This document shows, piece by piece, positions 23,460 to 31,881 of a stretch of 64,000 nucleotides of DNA. Origin of the DNA: an uncultured Collinsella sp. (lineage in GTDB: Bacteria > Actinomycetota > Coriobacteriia > Coriobacteriales > Coriobacteriaceae); NCBI GenBank assembly GCA_958407995.1, contig CATYJU010000001.1, forward strand, positions 49,568 to 113,567. Reading direction: 5' to 3'. The stretch's first letter is position 1. Every line of letters begins with the position of its first letter. Both the position numbers and the translations under genes were made by a program. The notes beneath the pieces are model-generated. The model searched no databases and was not told the DNA's origin. It worked only from the letters and a program-made list of their open reading frames with translations.

Positions 23460-24251
23460 TTACTCCTCGTCGTCCTCATCGTCCGAGAACAGGTCCAGAC
23501 GACTCACGAACAAGCCCTCCTTGCCCTCGCGCGCGGTAATGACCACACGGGCGATGGCGAGCGAAATCTCGTAGAGCGAGAGCAGGGCGCCATACATGAG
23601 GCCCAGCGTAACGGGCGAGCCGTCGGGCGTAATCACAGCCGAGCCCACAAGCAGGCCAACGTATACGTAACGCCAGGCGCTGCGGAAGGCCGCGTAGGAC
23701 ACGATATGGAAGACGGACAGGTAGAAGATGATGAGCGGCAGCTCAAACGCCACACCAAAGCCGATCATAAAGAGCAGCTCCATGTTGACGTAGTTCTCCA
23801 AATCGGGCAGTGCCGTGGCAACGGCCGAGGTCTCGCCGATGAGCCATTCAAAGCCCGCAGGGATGATGATGAAGTAGCAAAAGATTGCGCCCAGGAAGAA
23901 CAGCACCGTCGAGGCGAGCACCGTGGGCACGACCCACTTGCGCTCGTTGGGGCGAAGCGCCGGCAGGAAAAACGCCAGAATCTGCCAGATGATCATGGGC
24001 GTGCACATGACCACGGCCATCTTGATGGCCAGCGAGAAGCGCAGGCCAAAGCCGCCGAGCGTGGTGGTGATGTAGAACTTACCATCCGGCACAAAGGAGC
24101 GGATGGGATCTTCCAGGATGTCGAGCACCACGGGCGTGGCGAAATACAGCACGATGGCTGCGGCAAACACCGAGACGACCACGATGGTCAGGCGGCGACG
24201 GAGCTCTCCCAGGTGATCGAAGAGCGGCATACGCGCAGGTCCGATAGGCAT
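23460..24251 (-). CDS. tatC: Twin-arginine translocase subunit TatC
   Basis: 263 residues with six hydrophobic helices. The signal-binding N-terminus MPLFDHLGELRRRL and the LRPNERKW loop are conserved. TatC recognises twin-arginine signal peptides. The ATG overlaps the TatA/B stop by one base (TAATG), a sign of translational coupling. The C-terminus is acidic (DLFSDDEDDEE). Confidence 0.95.
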   Translation of the reverse strand: MPIGPARMPLFDHLGELRRRLTIVVVSVFAAAIVLYFATPVVLDILEDPIRSFVPDGKFYITTTLGGFGLRFSLAIKMAVVMCTPMIIWQILAFFLPALRPNERKWVVPTVLASTVLFFLGAIFCYFIIIPAGFEWLIGETSAVATALPDLENYVNMELLFMIGFGVAFELPLIIFYLSVFHIVSYAAFRSAWRYVYVGLLVGSAVITPDGSPVTLGLMYGALLSLYEISLAIARVVITAREGKEGLFVSRLDLFSDDEDDEE

Positions 24252-24829
24252 TACTCATCGTCTCCCTTCGGGGCATCGGCAGCGGCATCGTCCTCGGCCT
24301 CGAGCTCACGAGCGAGCTGGTCGACGACGGCCTTGCGCTTGCGGGGACGACGGGCGTAGAGGTCAGCCGTCGTGGGCTCTGCCGGCTCGGGCTCCGGCTC
24401 TGCAGCAGGTTCGGGCTCGACGGTGGCAGCGGCAGACTCGGCCTTGGCGGGCTCGGCACCCTCGGCCTCCCCAGCAGCGCCTTCGCCCTCGGTGGCACCC
24501 TCGCTCGCGGCCTTCTCGGCAGCAAGACGGGCGCGGCGCTCGGCAAAGGTCTCCTTCTTGGCAGGCGCTGCCGTCTCGGCGGCATCCTCGTCCGCATCGG
24601 AATCGTCATCGGCCGCTGCGGCCTTCTTGGGCTTGACCGGCGCCGAGGCGGCCTCGGTCACCGGATCGATGATCTCGGACTGAACAACGGCCGTCATCTT
24701 TTCCTGCGTCTCGCGGAACTGACGGATGGCACGGCCGATCGTGCGGCCCATCTGCGGGAGCTTATCCGGGCCAAACAGCAAAAAGCCGAAGACCAGGATG
24801 ATCGCGAGCTCACCCTCTCCAATACCAAA
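24251..24829 (-). CDS. Twin-arginine translocase TatA/TatB-type subunit
   Basis: 192 residues from the GTG at 24829, chosen because GGAGG lies 5 nt upstream and it gives the typical N-terminus FGIGEGELAIILVFGFLLFG. The transmembrane helix is followed by the hinge PDKLPQMGRTIGRAIRQFRE and an amphipathic helix. The remaining 120 residues are a disordered Ala/Glu/Pro-rich tail. The length and the Glu in the helix suggest a TatB-like role, but a single TatA-type protein may do both. Coupled to tatC. Confidence 0.88.
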   Translation of the reverse strand, partial: FGIGEGELAIILVFGFLLFGPDKLPQMGRTIGRAIRQFRETQEKMTAVVQSEIIDPVTEAASAPVKPKKAAAADDDSDADEDAAETAAPAKKETFAERRARLAAEKAASEGATEGEGAAGEAEGAEPAKAESAAATVEPEPAAEPEPEPAEPTTADLYARRPRKRKAVVDQLARELEAEDDAAADAPKGDDE

Positions 24830-24912
24830 CACACATACCTCCAAGGCTCGATGTGAGTCGAGCCCGCACCGCGCCATTCGGCCGGAACTCGTCTATTCAT
24901 TCGGTCAAGTAT

Positions 24913-24940
24913 AGCGCCCGGACGCCAAAACGTCCGAGCG
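24913..24940 (-). terminator. Hairpin after the STAS gene
   Basis: GCGCCCGGACG pairs with CGTCCGAGCGC around CCAAAA. There is no T run, so termination is uncertain. Confidence 0.35.
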
Positions 24941-24987
24941 CATCACAAACATATGCCAAACGACACAGCCCTTTTTGGGACGAAAGC

Positions 24988-25302
24988 TTATGCCGCGGTG
25001 ATCGAAATCTCCTGGTCGACGCCCAGCAGCTGGACCACGCGCATCACCGGGGACTGCACGTTGACGCAGCTAAAACGCTTGCCGTGGTCGACCGCGTGGT
25101 GCGCGGCGCCCACGAGCACGCCAATGCCCGTGGAATCGATATAGCTCACCTGGGCAAAATCGAGCTCGACGGCCTCGGTAGGCTGTTCAAGCGCCAGGTC
25201 AATGGCATTGCGCAGGCTATCGGCATTCGAGATATCGATCTCGCCGGTCACCTTAATGGTGTAGAGCTCCGGCGTGGGGTTGGTAGAAATACCCAAATCC
25301 AT
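24988..25302 (-). CDS. STAS-domain anti-sigma factor antagonist
   Basis: 104 residues, one STAS domain like SpoIIAA/RsbV. The phosphorylatable serine is in VSYIDSTGIGVLVGA (about residue 58). VELDFAQ and GEIDISNADSLRNAI are typical. Such proteins free a sigma factor by binding its anti-sigma kinase when unphosphorylated. No kinase or sigma gene is adjacent, so the partner switch lies elsewhere. AAAGGAG lies 7 nt before the ATG. Confidence 0.9.
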   Translation of the reverse strand: MDLGISTNPTPELYTIKVTGEIDISNADSLRNAIDLALEQPTEAVELDFAQVSYIDSTGIGVLVGAAHHAVDHGKRFSCVNVQSPVMRVVQLLGVDQEISITAA

Positions 25303-25368
25303 GTATACGCTCCTTTACGTATCGAAAGTGCGGATAGTACTGGGCGCGGACTTGCGGGGCCCTAGGCG

Positions 25369-26673
25369 TTAGGCGCGCTCGGCACGAGCAAGCTCGGCAG
25401 CGACAAGCTTAACGGCCAGCACCAGCACGTCGAGCGCGGCCTCCAGGTCCTCGACCGTGGGATAGCTCGGCGCAATACGGATGTTGGTATCGCGCGGATC
25501 CTTGCCATAGGGCCAGGTGGCACCGGCCGGCGTGAGCTTGACGCCCAGGTCGGCACAAAGCGCGGCGACCTTCTGGGCCGAGCCCTCGGGACCATCGAAG
25601 CTTACAAAGTAGCCGCCGCGGGGGTGCGTCCAGGTGGCACAGCCCGTATCGCCCAGGCCCTCGGTGAGCTTGCGCTCAACGGCCTCAAAGCGCGGACGCA
25701 GGAACTCGGCATGCTTTTTCATGTGCTCCTTGACCGCCTCGATGGTGGGAAGGAAGCGCACGTGGCGCAGCTGGTTGAGCTTGTCGGCGCTGATGAGGCC
25801 GGCCTTCAGGCGCTTGGAGAACTCGGCGATGACCGCGGGGCTCGCACCGATGAAGCCGATGCCGGCGCCCGGGAAGGTAATCTTGGACGTCGAGGCAAAA
25901 GCCACCACGCGGTCCTCGGTGCCCGCCGCGCGAGCGAGGTCAAAGATGTTTGCGAGCTCGTCGGTCTCGTCGTACAGGTCGTGCACGCAGTAGGCGTTGT
26001 CCCAGAAGATGCGGAAATCGGGCGCGGCCGTGGGCATCTCGACCAGACGGCGCACAGTGTCCTCGCTAAAAGTGATGCCCGTGGGGTTGGAATACTTGGG
26101 CACGCACCAGATACCCTTGATGGAATCGTCGACGGCAACGAGGCGCTCGATCTCGTCCATGTCGGGGCCGCTGTCGGTCATCGCGACGGGGACGTTCTCG
26201 ATGCCCAAGTCGGCGGTGATGCCAAAGTGGCGGTCGTAGCCGGGAACAGGGCACAGGAACTTGACCTTCTTGCCGTCGTGCGCGGCCTCGTAGGCGTCCC
26301 AGGGCTCGCTGCCACACGAGCCGCAGCGCCAGAACATGCCGGCGATGTCATGCTCGATCAGCAGGCTCGACGAACCCAGCACGAGCGTCTGCTCGGCGGG
26401 GCAGCCCAGGAACTCCCCTGCCAACTTGCGTGCCGAAGGAATACCCTCAAAGCAGCCGTAGTTGGAACAATCGACGTTGCCATCGTGCAGATCGGCGTCG
26501 GCATTGAGGATATCGAGCATGGGGCGCGAGATGTCCACCTGGGAGGGCGACGGCTTGCCGCGGGCCATATCGAGCGCCAGGCCCTTAGCCTTGACCTCGG
26601 CGACCTCGGCCTTGAGCGCCTCGATGGCGGCATCGAGTTCGGTGGTTTCCATCTTCTGGTAGATCGTCTGCAT
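25369..26673 (-). CDS. Aspartate aminotransferase, type Ic (PLP-dependent)
   Basis: 434 residues. The family (PF12897, as in corynebacterial AspT) is recognised from LDMARGKPSPSQVDISRPML, CFEGIPSARKLAGEFLG, VPKYSNPTGITFS, and the PLP lysine in FASTSKITFPGAG. It transfers the amino group between aspartate and 2-oxoglutarate. The substrate arginine is in TNIRIAPSYP near the C-terminus. AAAGG lies 8 nt from the ATG. Monocistronic by spacing. Confidence 0.87.
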   Translation of the reverse strand: MQTIYQKMETTELDAAIEALKAEVAEVKAKGLALDMARGKPSPSQVDISRPMLDILNADADLHDGNVDCSNYGCFEGIPSARKLAGEFLGCPAEQTLVLGSSSLLIEHDIAGMFWRCGSCGSEPWDAYEAAHDGKKVKFLCPVPGYDRHFGITADLGIENVPVAMTDSGPDMDEIERLVAVDDSIKGIWCVPKYSNPTGITFSEDTVRRLVEMPTAAPDFRIFWDNAYCVHDLYDETDELANIFDLARAAGTEDRVVAFASTSKITFPGAGIGFIGASPAVIAEFSKRLKAGLISADKLNQLRHVRFLPTIEAVKEHMKKHAEFLRPRFEAVERKLTEGLGDTGCATWTHPRGGYFVSFDGPEGSAQKVAALCADLGVKLTPAGATWPYGKDPRDTNIRIAPSYPTVEDLEAALDVLVLAVKLVAAELARAERA

Positions 26674-26822
26674 GGGTGCGACCTTTCGCGAAGCGGTACG
26701 TTGCAGTTCGTCTAAGTATAGACCGCCACCGCCGCAACGTTATGAAGCCGTGATAGATTAAGTCCATCGCAATAAATTACGAATCGCCGCGCATGCCGGC
26801 GTGGGGCGCCCAAGGAGGCACT

Positions 26823-27077
26823 ATGGAGTATGGATCGTTCCAGGCCGAGGAATTCGGCGACCTGCAGCGCCTGGTCGACGGACTGTTTTACGACCGCCAC
26901 GCCATCGACCGCCTGGATCTGATCGTACAGGCCGAAATCTTGGACCTGGCGCCTGATCTCATGGAAATCGTCAACCTGCTACCGTCCGGCTATTACGACC
27001 GCCAGTCACTTTGCGACCAGCTCAACTCCGCCTTGGCCGCCCACGGCTGGGGCGCCATCTACGGCACCGTGGAATAG
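26823..27077 (+). CDS. Small acidic protein, function unknown
   Basis: 84 residues from the ATG at 26823, with AAGGAGG 5 nt upstream. Mostly helical and acidic (EEFGDLQRLVDGLFYDRH, AEILDLAPDLMEIVNLLPSG), soluble, no cysteine motif or signal. The strong ribosome site and following terminator support a real gene. No family is recognised. Confidence 0.65.
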   Translation: MEYGSFQAEEFGDLQRLVDGLFYDRHAIDRLDLIVQAEILDLAPDLMEIVNLLPSGYYDRQSLCDQLNSALAAHGWGAIYGTVE

Positions 27078-27080
27078 CCC

Positions 27081-27109
27081 TAGTCATTTAAGAACGTCCC
27101 CAATGACTA
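27081..27109. repeat. GGGAC palindrome, family A (half unit)
   Basis: TAGTCATTTAAGAACGTCCC followed by CAATGACTA repeats the right half of the 18376 element, with an internal TAGTCATT/AATGACTA pair. It lies just after the stop at 27077. Confidence 0.75.
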
Positions 27110-27146
27110 AAACGCCGCCTGTGATGGTGTTCACAGGCGGCGTTTT
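27110..27146. terminator. Bidirectional Rho-independent terminator
   Basis: AACGCCGCCTGTGA pairs with TCACAGGCGGCGTT over 14 bp, followed by TTTTC on the plus strand. It ends the small plus gene and nhaA. Confidence 0.9.
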
Positions 27147-27163
27147 CAAACTTGCATGTGCTT

Positions 27164-28522
27164 TTACTCGTCCTTGGTCGCGGGGTGCTTGCAGACCACG
27201 CTCATGTAGATCATGCCGAGCACGGCAGCGGTGACCGAACCGGCAAGGATGGCGGCCTTGGCAGCCAGAACCTCAAACTGGGCCGTCGGGAAGGCAAGGC
27301 CGCTAATGAGGATCGACATGGTAAAGCCGATACCGCCCAGAATGCCCACACCGGCAATCATGTGCCAGTTGACATTGTGCGGCAGCTCACAGACCCTAAA
27401 CTTAACCAGGGCAAACGTCATGCCAAAGATGCCGATCGGCTTGCCCAGCAGCATGCCAAAGTACACGCCGAGCGTCACCGGGTCGGTGAGCAACGTGCTC
27501 ATATCCACGCCCACTAGGCGAACCTGCGCGTTCACGAACGCAAAGATCGGCAGGATCACAAAGTTGACCGGCGTGGAGATCAGACGCTCCATGCGGATGA
27601 GCGGCGGGGTCACGCGGTGCATGACGCGCTCGACCTTGGTGGTCGAGACGGTAAAGTCATGCTGGCCCAGGATGTGTGCCTCGTCGTCGTAGCGGTCATC
27701 GAGTAGCGGCAGGCACTCGCCCAGCCAATCGGTGAGGCTATCGAGCTTAACGCCGCACTTGGCCGGAATGGTGAAGGCCAGGATGACGCCGGCGAGCGTG
27801 GCATGTACGCCACTCTTGAACATGCAGAACCACAACAGCAGACCCAGTACCGAATACGGGGCAAGGCGGTAATGCTGCGTCTTGTTGAGCCACACGAGCG
27901 CGCAGGTCACAAGCGCGGCGGCGCCCAACCAAAACGGATTGGGGCTCTGACCGTAGAAAATGGCGATGGCGGCGATGGAGATGAGGTCGTCGGCGATGGC
28001 GAGCGTCGAGAAGAACACGCGCACGCCGTTGGGCACACGGTTGCCCAAAAGCGACAGCACGCCCAGTGCAAAGGCAATATCGGTTGCCATGGGGATGGCC
28101 CAGCCGTTGTGCGCGCCGGCATGGTTAAAGATCAGGTAGATGCAGGCGGGAACGACGACGCCGCCCACGGCCGCCAGCATGGGGAGCATGGCCTGGCGCG
28201 GGTTCTTGAGCTCGCCAACTGTCATCTCGTACTTAAGCTCAATGCCCACGAGTAAAAAGAAGATCGCCATGAGGAAGTCGTTGACGAAAAGCTCGACGGT
28301 GAGACCGGCCGTCAGGTTGCCCAGACCCACATACAGCGGGGTCTCCAAAAAATGATGGATAGCCTCGTAGGCATCGGTGTTGGCGCAAATGACGGCGGCG
28401 ATGGCGGCGAAGACCATGACGGCGGCGGAAATCGTGCCGTTCTCGGCGATGCGCTCCCAGATGTCGTGACGTTCAAAGCGCTTGCGCTCACGAACGTTGA
28501 ACAGCTGCTCAGTTGCTGCCAT
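27164..28522 (-). CDS. nhaA: Na+/H+ antiporter NhaA
   Basis: 452 residues, about 12 hydrophobic segments. The NhaA pattern is clear: FLMAIFFLLVGIELKYEMTVGEL, the aspartates of MATDIAFALGVLSLLG that carry ions, SIAAIAIFYG, and GFTMSILISGLAF near the C-terminus. It exports sodium in exchange for protons and controls pH. A soluble loop of about 70 residues sits in the middle (DSLTDWLGECLPLLDDRYDD), longer than in E. coli. AAAGGAG precedes the ATG. Confidence 0.93.
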   Translation of the reverse strand: MAATEQLFNVRERKRFERHDIWERIAENGTISAAVMVFAAIAAVICANTDAYEAIHHFLETPLYVGLGNLTAGLTVELFVNDFLMAIFFLLVGIELKYEMTVGELKNPRQAMLPMLAAVGGVVVPACIYLIFNHAGAHNGWAIPMATDIAFALGVLSLLGNRVPNGVRVFFSTLAIADDLISIAAIAIFYGQSPNPFWLGAAALVTCALVWLNKTQHYRLAPYSVLGLLLWFCMFKSGVHATLAGVILAFTIPAKCGVKLDSLTDWLGECLPLLDDRYDDEAHILGQHDFTVSTTKVERVMHRVTPPLIRMERLISTPVNFVILPIFAFVNAQVRLVGVDMSTLLTDPVTLGVYFGMLLGKPIGIFGMTFALVKFRVCELPHNVNWHMIAGVGILGGIGFTMSILISGLAFPTAQFEVLAAKAAILAGSVTAAVLGMIYMSVVCKHPATKDE

Positions 28523-28730
28523 GGGCGGCTCCTTTCACGGGATGGCTCCCGTCTTAAAAAAGCACGGCCCGCCCAAGTGGCGGCGCCGCGCTCTAACGTA
28601 TTACGCTTGCATCTAGCCTACCCTGCACGACAAGCATGCAGGCGTGGCCGAAAAGCGGAACCACAGGTTGAACATTATTTGCTCAACGGCGCGGGCACGC
28701 CTGTCCAAGAGACGACGCGGCGCCGCGCAC

Positions 28731-28770
28731 AAAAAACGACCGGAGCGCGGGACGTCCGCGATCCGGTCGT
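28731..28770 (-). terminator. Rho-independent terminator of ppaC
   Basis: ACGACCGGAGCGCGG pairs with CCGCGATCCGGTCGT, followed on the minus strand by TTTTTT. It lies 20 bp past the ppaC stop. Confidence 0.92.
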
Positions 28771-28789
28771 GGCGTTTGGTCAACTAAAC

Positions 28790-29713
28790 CTAGCAGGCGG
28801 CCATGATGGGAGCAGCGACCTGCTTCTTACGGGAGAGGACGCCCGGCATCCAGACGCCGTCGTGCTCGTCGGCAATGCCCAGGCCCTTCTGAGCAGCCTC
28901 GGTCTCGCCCTCGAGCAGGACCTGCGAGCCCTCCTCCATGATGTCGGTGATGCACAGGACAATGCCGTCAGCACCCTTCTCGGCGGCGTAGGCGCGCATG
29001 GCCTCGCGAATCTCGTCGATCATGCCGAGCGCGCGGCTCTTGTCGACGGTCTCGTACTGGCCGATGAGCAGCTTCTTGCCGGCGGGCTCGAACATCTTGA
29101 TGTCGTTGCCGACCATCTCGGCAGCGGTGAAGGAGCCGGACGGACGGGTAAGGAAGACCTCCATGCCAAACTTGACCGGGTCGACGCCCACTTGCTCGCC
29201 GAGCTTGGCGGCAACGGCGCGGTCGACATCGGTGGTGGTGGGGCTCTTGAGCATGAGCGTATCGGTCATCATGGCCGAGAGCAGCAGCTTGGCCTGGACG
29301 TCGGAAAGCTCAACGCCGAGCACGCCGGCGAGCTTGGTGACGATGGTGCAGCTGGAGCCCCAGGGCAGGCAGATGTAGTGCAGCGGGCCGGCGGTCTCGA
29401 AGTCGCCGATGCGGTGATGGTCGACGACGCCAAAGACCGTGGCGTCCTTAAGGCCGGCGACGGACTGGGCGGACTCGTTGTGGTCGGTGAGGACGACGAG
29501 CTGACCGGCCTCGACGGACTCAATCACGCGAGGCTCGGCGATGCCGGCGTCGGCGAGCAGCTTGGCGGACTCTGCCGGAAGCTGACCAAGGGCGCAGGCC
29601 TCGTAGGTGTTGCCGGCATACTCAACCTGGTTGAGCAGCTGGGACAGGACGACGGCGCTCATGATGGCGTCGTTATCGGGGTTCTGGTGACCAAAGACAA
29701 GAACGTTTGCCAT
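28790..29713 (-). CDS. ppaC: Manganese-dependent inorganic pyrophosphatase
   Basis: 307 residues, the family II size. Metal ligands are visible: VFGHQNPDNDAIMSA at 6-20, TDHNES, and the DHH motif GVVDHHRIGDF (about 96-106). The C-terminal substrate part has RPSGSFTAAEMVGNDIKMF. It splits pyrophosphate to drive biosynthesis. GGAGG lies 6 nt before the ATG. Monocistronic. Confidence 0.95.
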   Translation of the reverse strand: MANVLVFGHQNPDNDAIMSAVVLSQLLNQVEYAGNTYEACALGQLPAESAKLLADAGIAEPRVIESVEAGQLVVLTDHNESAQSVAGLKDATVFGVVDHHRIGDFETAGPLHYICLPWGSSCTIVTKLAGVLGVELSDVQAKLLLSAMMTDTLMLKSPTTTDVDRAVAAKLGEQVGVDPVKFGMEVFLTRPSGSFTAAEMVGNDIKMFEPAGKKLLIGQYETVDKSRALGMIDEIREAMRAYAAEKGADGIVLCITDIMEEGSQVLLEGETEAAQKGLGIADEHDGVWMPGVLSRKKQVAAPIMAAC

Positions 29714-29827
29714 GGATATCCTCCACTTGATATGTGTACTTGGACGTAGCTATGGTAGCACGCCGATGCCGAGCCTTCGCAGACAGAAGGGCCACGGCAT
29801 ATTTTGTGGCAGGCATGGGGGCCAAGG

Positions 29828-29878
29828 CTGTCCCTTTTGCACCATGTTGGTGCAAAGTAACCTGACCCCCTTGCACCA
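29828..29878. repeat. GGGAC/GGGGTC palindrome (TTTGCACCA type)
   Basis: TTTGCACCA and TGGTGCAAA (29836-29856) form a perfect 9-bp stem with a 3-nt loop. GTCCC flanks it on the left, and CTGACCCCCTTGCACC on the right. It touches the end of the kinase gene at 29880. Confidence 0.65.
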
Positions 29879-29879
29879 G

Positions 29880-30833
29880 CTATTTGCCGGCAGCGCGCAG
29901 GGCTACGTAGGCGGCACCGATGATACCGGCGTCGTTGCCGAGCGAAGCGACCTTAATGGGCGTCTCGCGCGAGGCGGAAAGCGCGTAGCGCTGGAAGTGC
30001 TCGCGAACCTTGTCGAGGTAGACATCGGCCGAGGCAGACGCACCGCCGCCGATCAGGAACATCTCGGGGTCGACCACGTTGGCAATAAGCGCCAGGGCAC
30101 GACCGAGATAATCGGCCATGGTATCGGCCGCGGCCAGCGCGAGCTTGTCTCCCTCGCGGCAGGCCTGGAACACGTCCTTGGAATCGGAGGGGCCGGTGAG
30201 CTCGATGGGCTCGACGCCCGCCTTCTTGCACTCGGCAAGGTAGTTGCTCACCACGCCGGTGGCGCTGGAATACTGCTCCAGGTGGCCATGGCCGCCGCAG
30301 CCGCAGGTGCGCTCCTCAGCTGGGTTCAGGCACATGTGGCCAATCTCGCCGCCAGCACCCACAACGCCCGATACCACGTCGCCATTAACGATAACGCCGC
30401 CACCCACGCCGGTACCGATGGTGACCATCACCACGTTCTGCACGCCCTTGGCAGAGCCGAGCCAGGCCTCGCCCATGGCGGCGGCGTTGGCATCGTTCTC
30501 GTACTTAACGACCGCGTCGGGGCAGTGCTGCTGAATGGCGATCCTCAGCTCGGGCAGGTTAATGGCAATGTTGGCCTTGACCTTGGCATCGCCCGACGCC
30601 GGGATGGGGCACGGAACGGCCAGGCCAATGCCAGCCACAAAGGCGCGCGGAATCTGGGCCTTGGCGACCACCTGGTCGATAGCCTCGGTCACCGCGGCAA
30701 AGCCCGCAGCGTCAACGATGGGAGGCGTAGGCACGCTGGCCTTGGCCAGCAGGTTGCCGTCCTCGTCGAACAGACCCTCCTTAACCGAAGTGCCGCCGAC
30801 GTCAATGCCGATGTAGTACTGCTTAGGTTCCAT
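29880..30833 (-). CDS. ROK family sugar kinase, probably glucokinase
   Basis: 317 residues from the ATG at 30833. ROK landmarks: the ATP site YYIGIDVGGTSVKEGLFDE, the catalytic aspartate in KYENDANAAAMGEAWLG, GTGVGGGVIVNG, and the zinc motif with GEIGHMCLN and CGCGGHGHLEQY. It phosphorylates glucose or a related hexose. A GlcNAc or mannose kinase role is possible. The frame extends 22 codons upstream, but the first convincing start is this ATG with AAAGG 9 nt upstream. Confidence 0.88.
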   Translation of the reverse strand: MEPKQYYIGIDVGGTSVKEGLFDEDGNLLAKASVPTPPIVDAAGFAAVTEAIDQVVAKAQIPRAFVAGIGLAVPCPIPASGDAKVKANIAINLPELRIAIQQHCPDAVVKYENDANAAAMGEAWLGSAKGVQNVVMVTIGTGVGGGVIVNGDVVSGVVGAGGEIGHMCLNPAEERTCGCGGHGHLEQYSSATGVVSNYLAECKKAGVEPIELTGPSDSKDVFQACREGDKLALAAADTMADYLGRALALIANVVDPEMFLIGGGASASADVYLDKVREHFQRYALSASRETPIKVASLGNDAGIIGAAYVALRAAGK

Positions 30834-30900
30834 GGGAGCCCGCCTTTCTCGTTTAAACATTGCCTGTATGGTACCGCTCCCAAGGCAAAAACCCACCAAA

Positions 30901-30931
30901 AAGGGACAGGTTTGTTTTGGCAGGTTTTATC
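30901..30931. repeat. GGGAC repeat half unit (GGTTTGTTTTGGCAGG type)
   Basis: AAGGGACAGGTTTGTTTTGG followed by CAGGTT closely resembles the complement of the right arm of the palindrome at 34783-34867. Only one half is clear here. Confidence 0.6.
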
Positions 30932-30978
30932 TGGGGAAACGCAAATGGCCGCTCAACAGGCCGCACAAGACCATCCCC

Positions 30979-31017
30979 AAAAATAGAGGCGCCGGGAGGC
31001 GGAGACTCCCGGCGCCC
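30979..31017 (-). terminator. Rho-independent terminator of the beta-glucoside PTS operon
   Basis: GGCGCCGGGAG pairs with CTCCCGGCGCC over 11 bp, followed on the minus strand by TCTATTTTTGG. It lies 58 bp past the IIA stop. Confidence 0.9.
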
Positions 31018-31074
31018 GTCAAAGGGACTATGTTGTCTGTTGGACCGCACGGTCCTTCGCGGCGATAACGCCGA

Positions 31075-31407
31075 CTAGGCCTTAAGTGCCTGCAGCTGCT
31101 TGTGGATCTCGATGAGCTCCGTCGCCATGACGCGCATGGTCTCGGTACCGGCCATCTGGTCCTCGGCATGCAGCAGAATCAACGGGGCCTCGCCGTTACG
31201 CTCGCCGTTGGCCTCTTTCTTCAGAAGCCCCATGTGAACATCGTGGCCACCGTTATAGGCCTCGTCGCCCTGCTTGATAAGCTCCTCGGCGGCGTCAAAA
31301 TCGCCCTCCTTGGCCTTTTGCACGGCATTGATGTACATGCTCTTGGCGGTACCGACGTAGCTGATGATCTCGAAGCAGGTCATCTGCAGTTCGTTCATAT
31401 CCTCCAT
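31075..31407 (-). CDS. PTS lactose/cellobiose-family IIA component
   Basis: 110 residues from the ATG at 31407 (AGG 8 nt upstream). All-helical IIA of the Lac/Chb family: MTCFEIISYVGTAKSMYINA, AEELIKQGDEAY, and the phosphorylated histidine in LILLHAEDQMAG (about 80). It passes phosphate from HPr to IIB. Last gene of the operon, 9 bp after IIB. Confidence 0.92.
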   Translation of the reverse strand: MEDMNELQMTCFEIISYVGTAKSMYINAVQKAKEGDFDAAEELIKQGDEAYNGGHDVHMGLLKKEANGERNGEAPLILLHAEDQMAGTETMRVMATELIEIHKQLQALKA

Positions 31408-31416
31408 ACAGAGCAC

Positions 31417-31719
31417 CTAGCCCATCACGCTGACGCAGTGGTCGATGATGCCGGCAGCGTTCATGCGGCCGTAGTCGACCATGTTGATGACCTCGACCGG
31501 AAAACGACCGGCGGCCTCCTTCTCAAAGTCGCCCTTGGTGTAGCCGATCTGCGGGCCAAGCAGCAACATGTCGCACTCGTCCAGGTGATCGTGGGCCTCG
31601 TTCATGGGACGAGCCTCGACCTCGATATCCAGACCACGGTTTGCAACCTCGGCCTGCATCTTCTGGACCAGCAGGCTCGTGGACATACCGGCATTGCAGC
31701 AGAGCATGATCTTCTTCAT
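31417..31719 (-). CDS. PTS lactose/cellobiose-family IIB component
   Basis: 100 residues, typical size. The phosphocysteine is in MLCCNAGMSTSLLVQKM (residue 8 of the mature sequence). LLLGPQIGYTKGDFE matches the family. It passes phosphate to the sugar carried by IIC. AAGGAGG lies 5 nt before the ATG. Confidence 0.94.
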   Translation of the reverse strand: MKKIMLCCNAGMSTSLLVQKMQAEVANRGLDIEVEARPMNEAHDHLDECDMLLLGPQIGYTKGDFEKEAAGRFPVEVINMVDYGRMNAAGIIDHCVSVMG

Positions 31720-31821
31720 GGTTTCCTCCTTATAACTGCGCGGCGCGCAGACGACGACTGGTTTTATTCCTTGCGGCTATTGTGCCCACCCCCCCTGCAT
31801 CTTTACACAAGGGAGAGAGCC

Positions 31822-31852
31822 GCGGGCACCGGCACCGCGTACCGGCGCCCGC
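31822..31852 (-). other. Intercistronic hairpin between IIC and IIB
   Basis: GCGGGCACCGG pairs with CCGGCGCCCGC in the 162-bp gap between the IIC and IIB genes. Without a T run it is more likely an RNA-processing or stability element than a full terminator. Confidence 0.45.
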
Positions 31853-31881
31853 AAAGGTGAAAAGGACGAACGTTAGGCGTT

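Noticed and set aside
28352..29749. A 465-codon plus-strand frame over ppaC
   Set aside because: Antisense to ppaC, which has intact DHH motifs.
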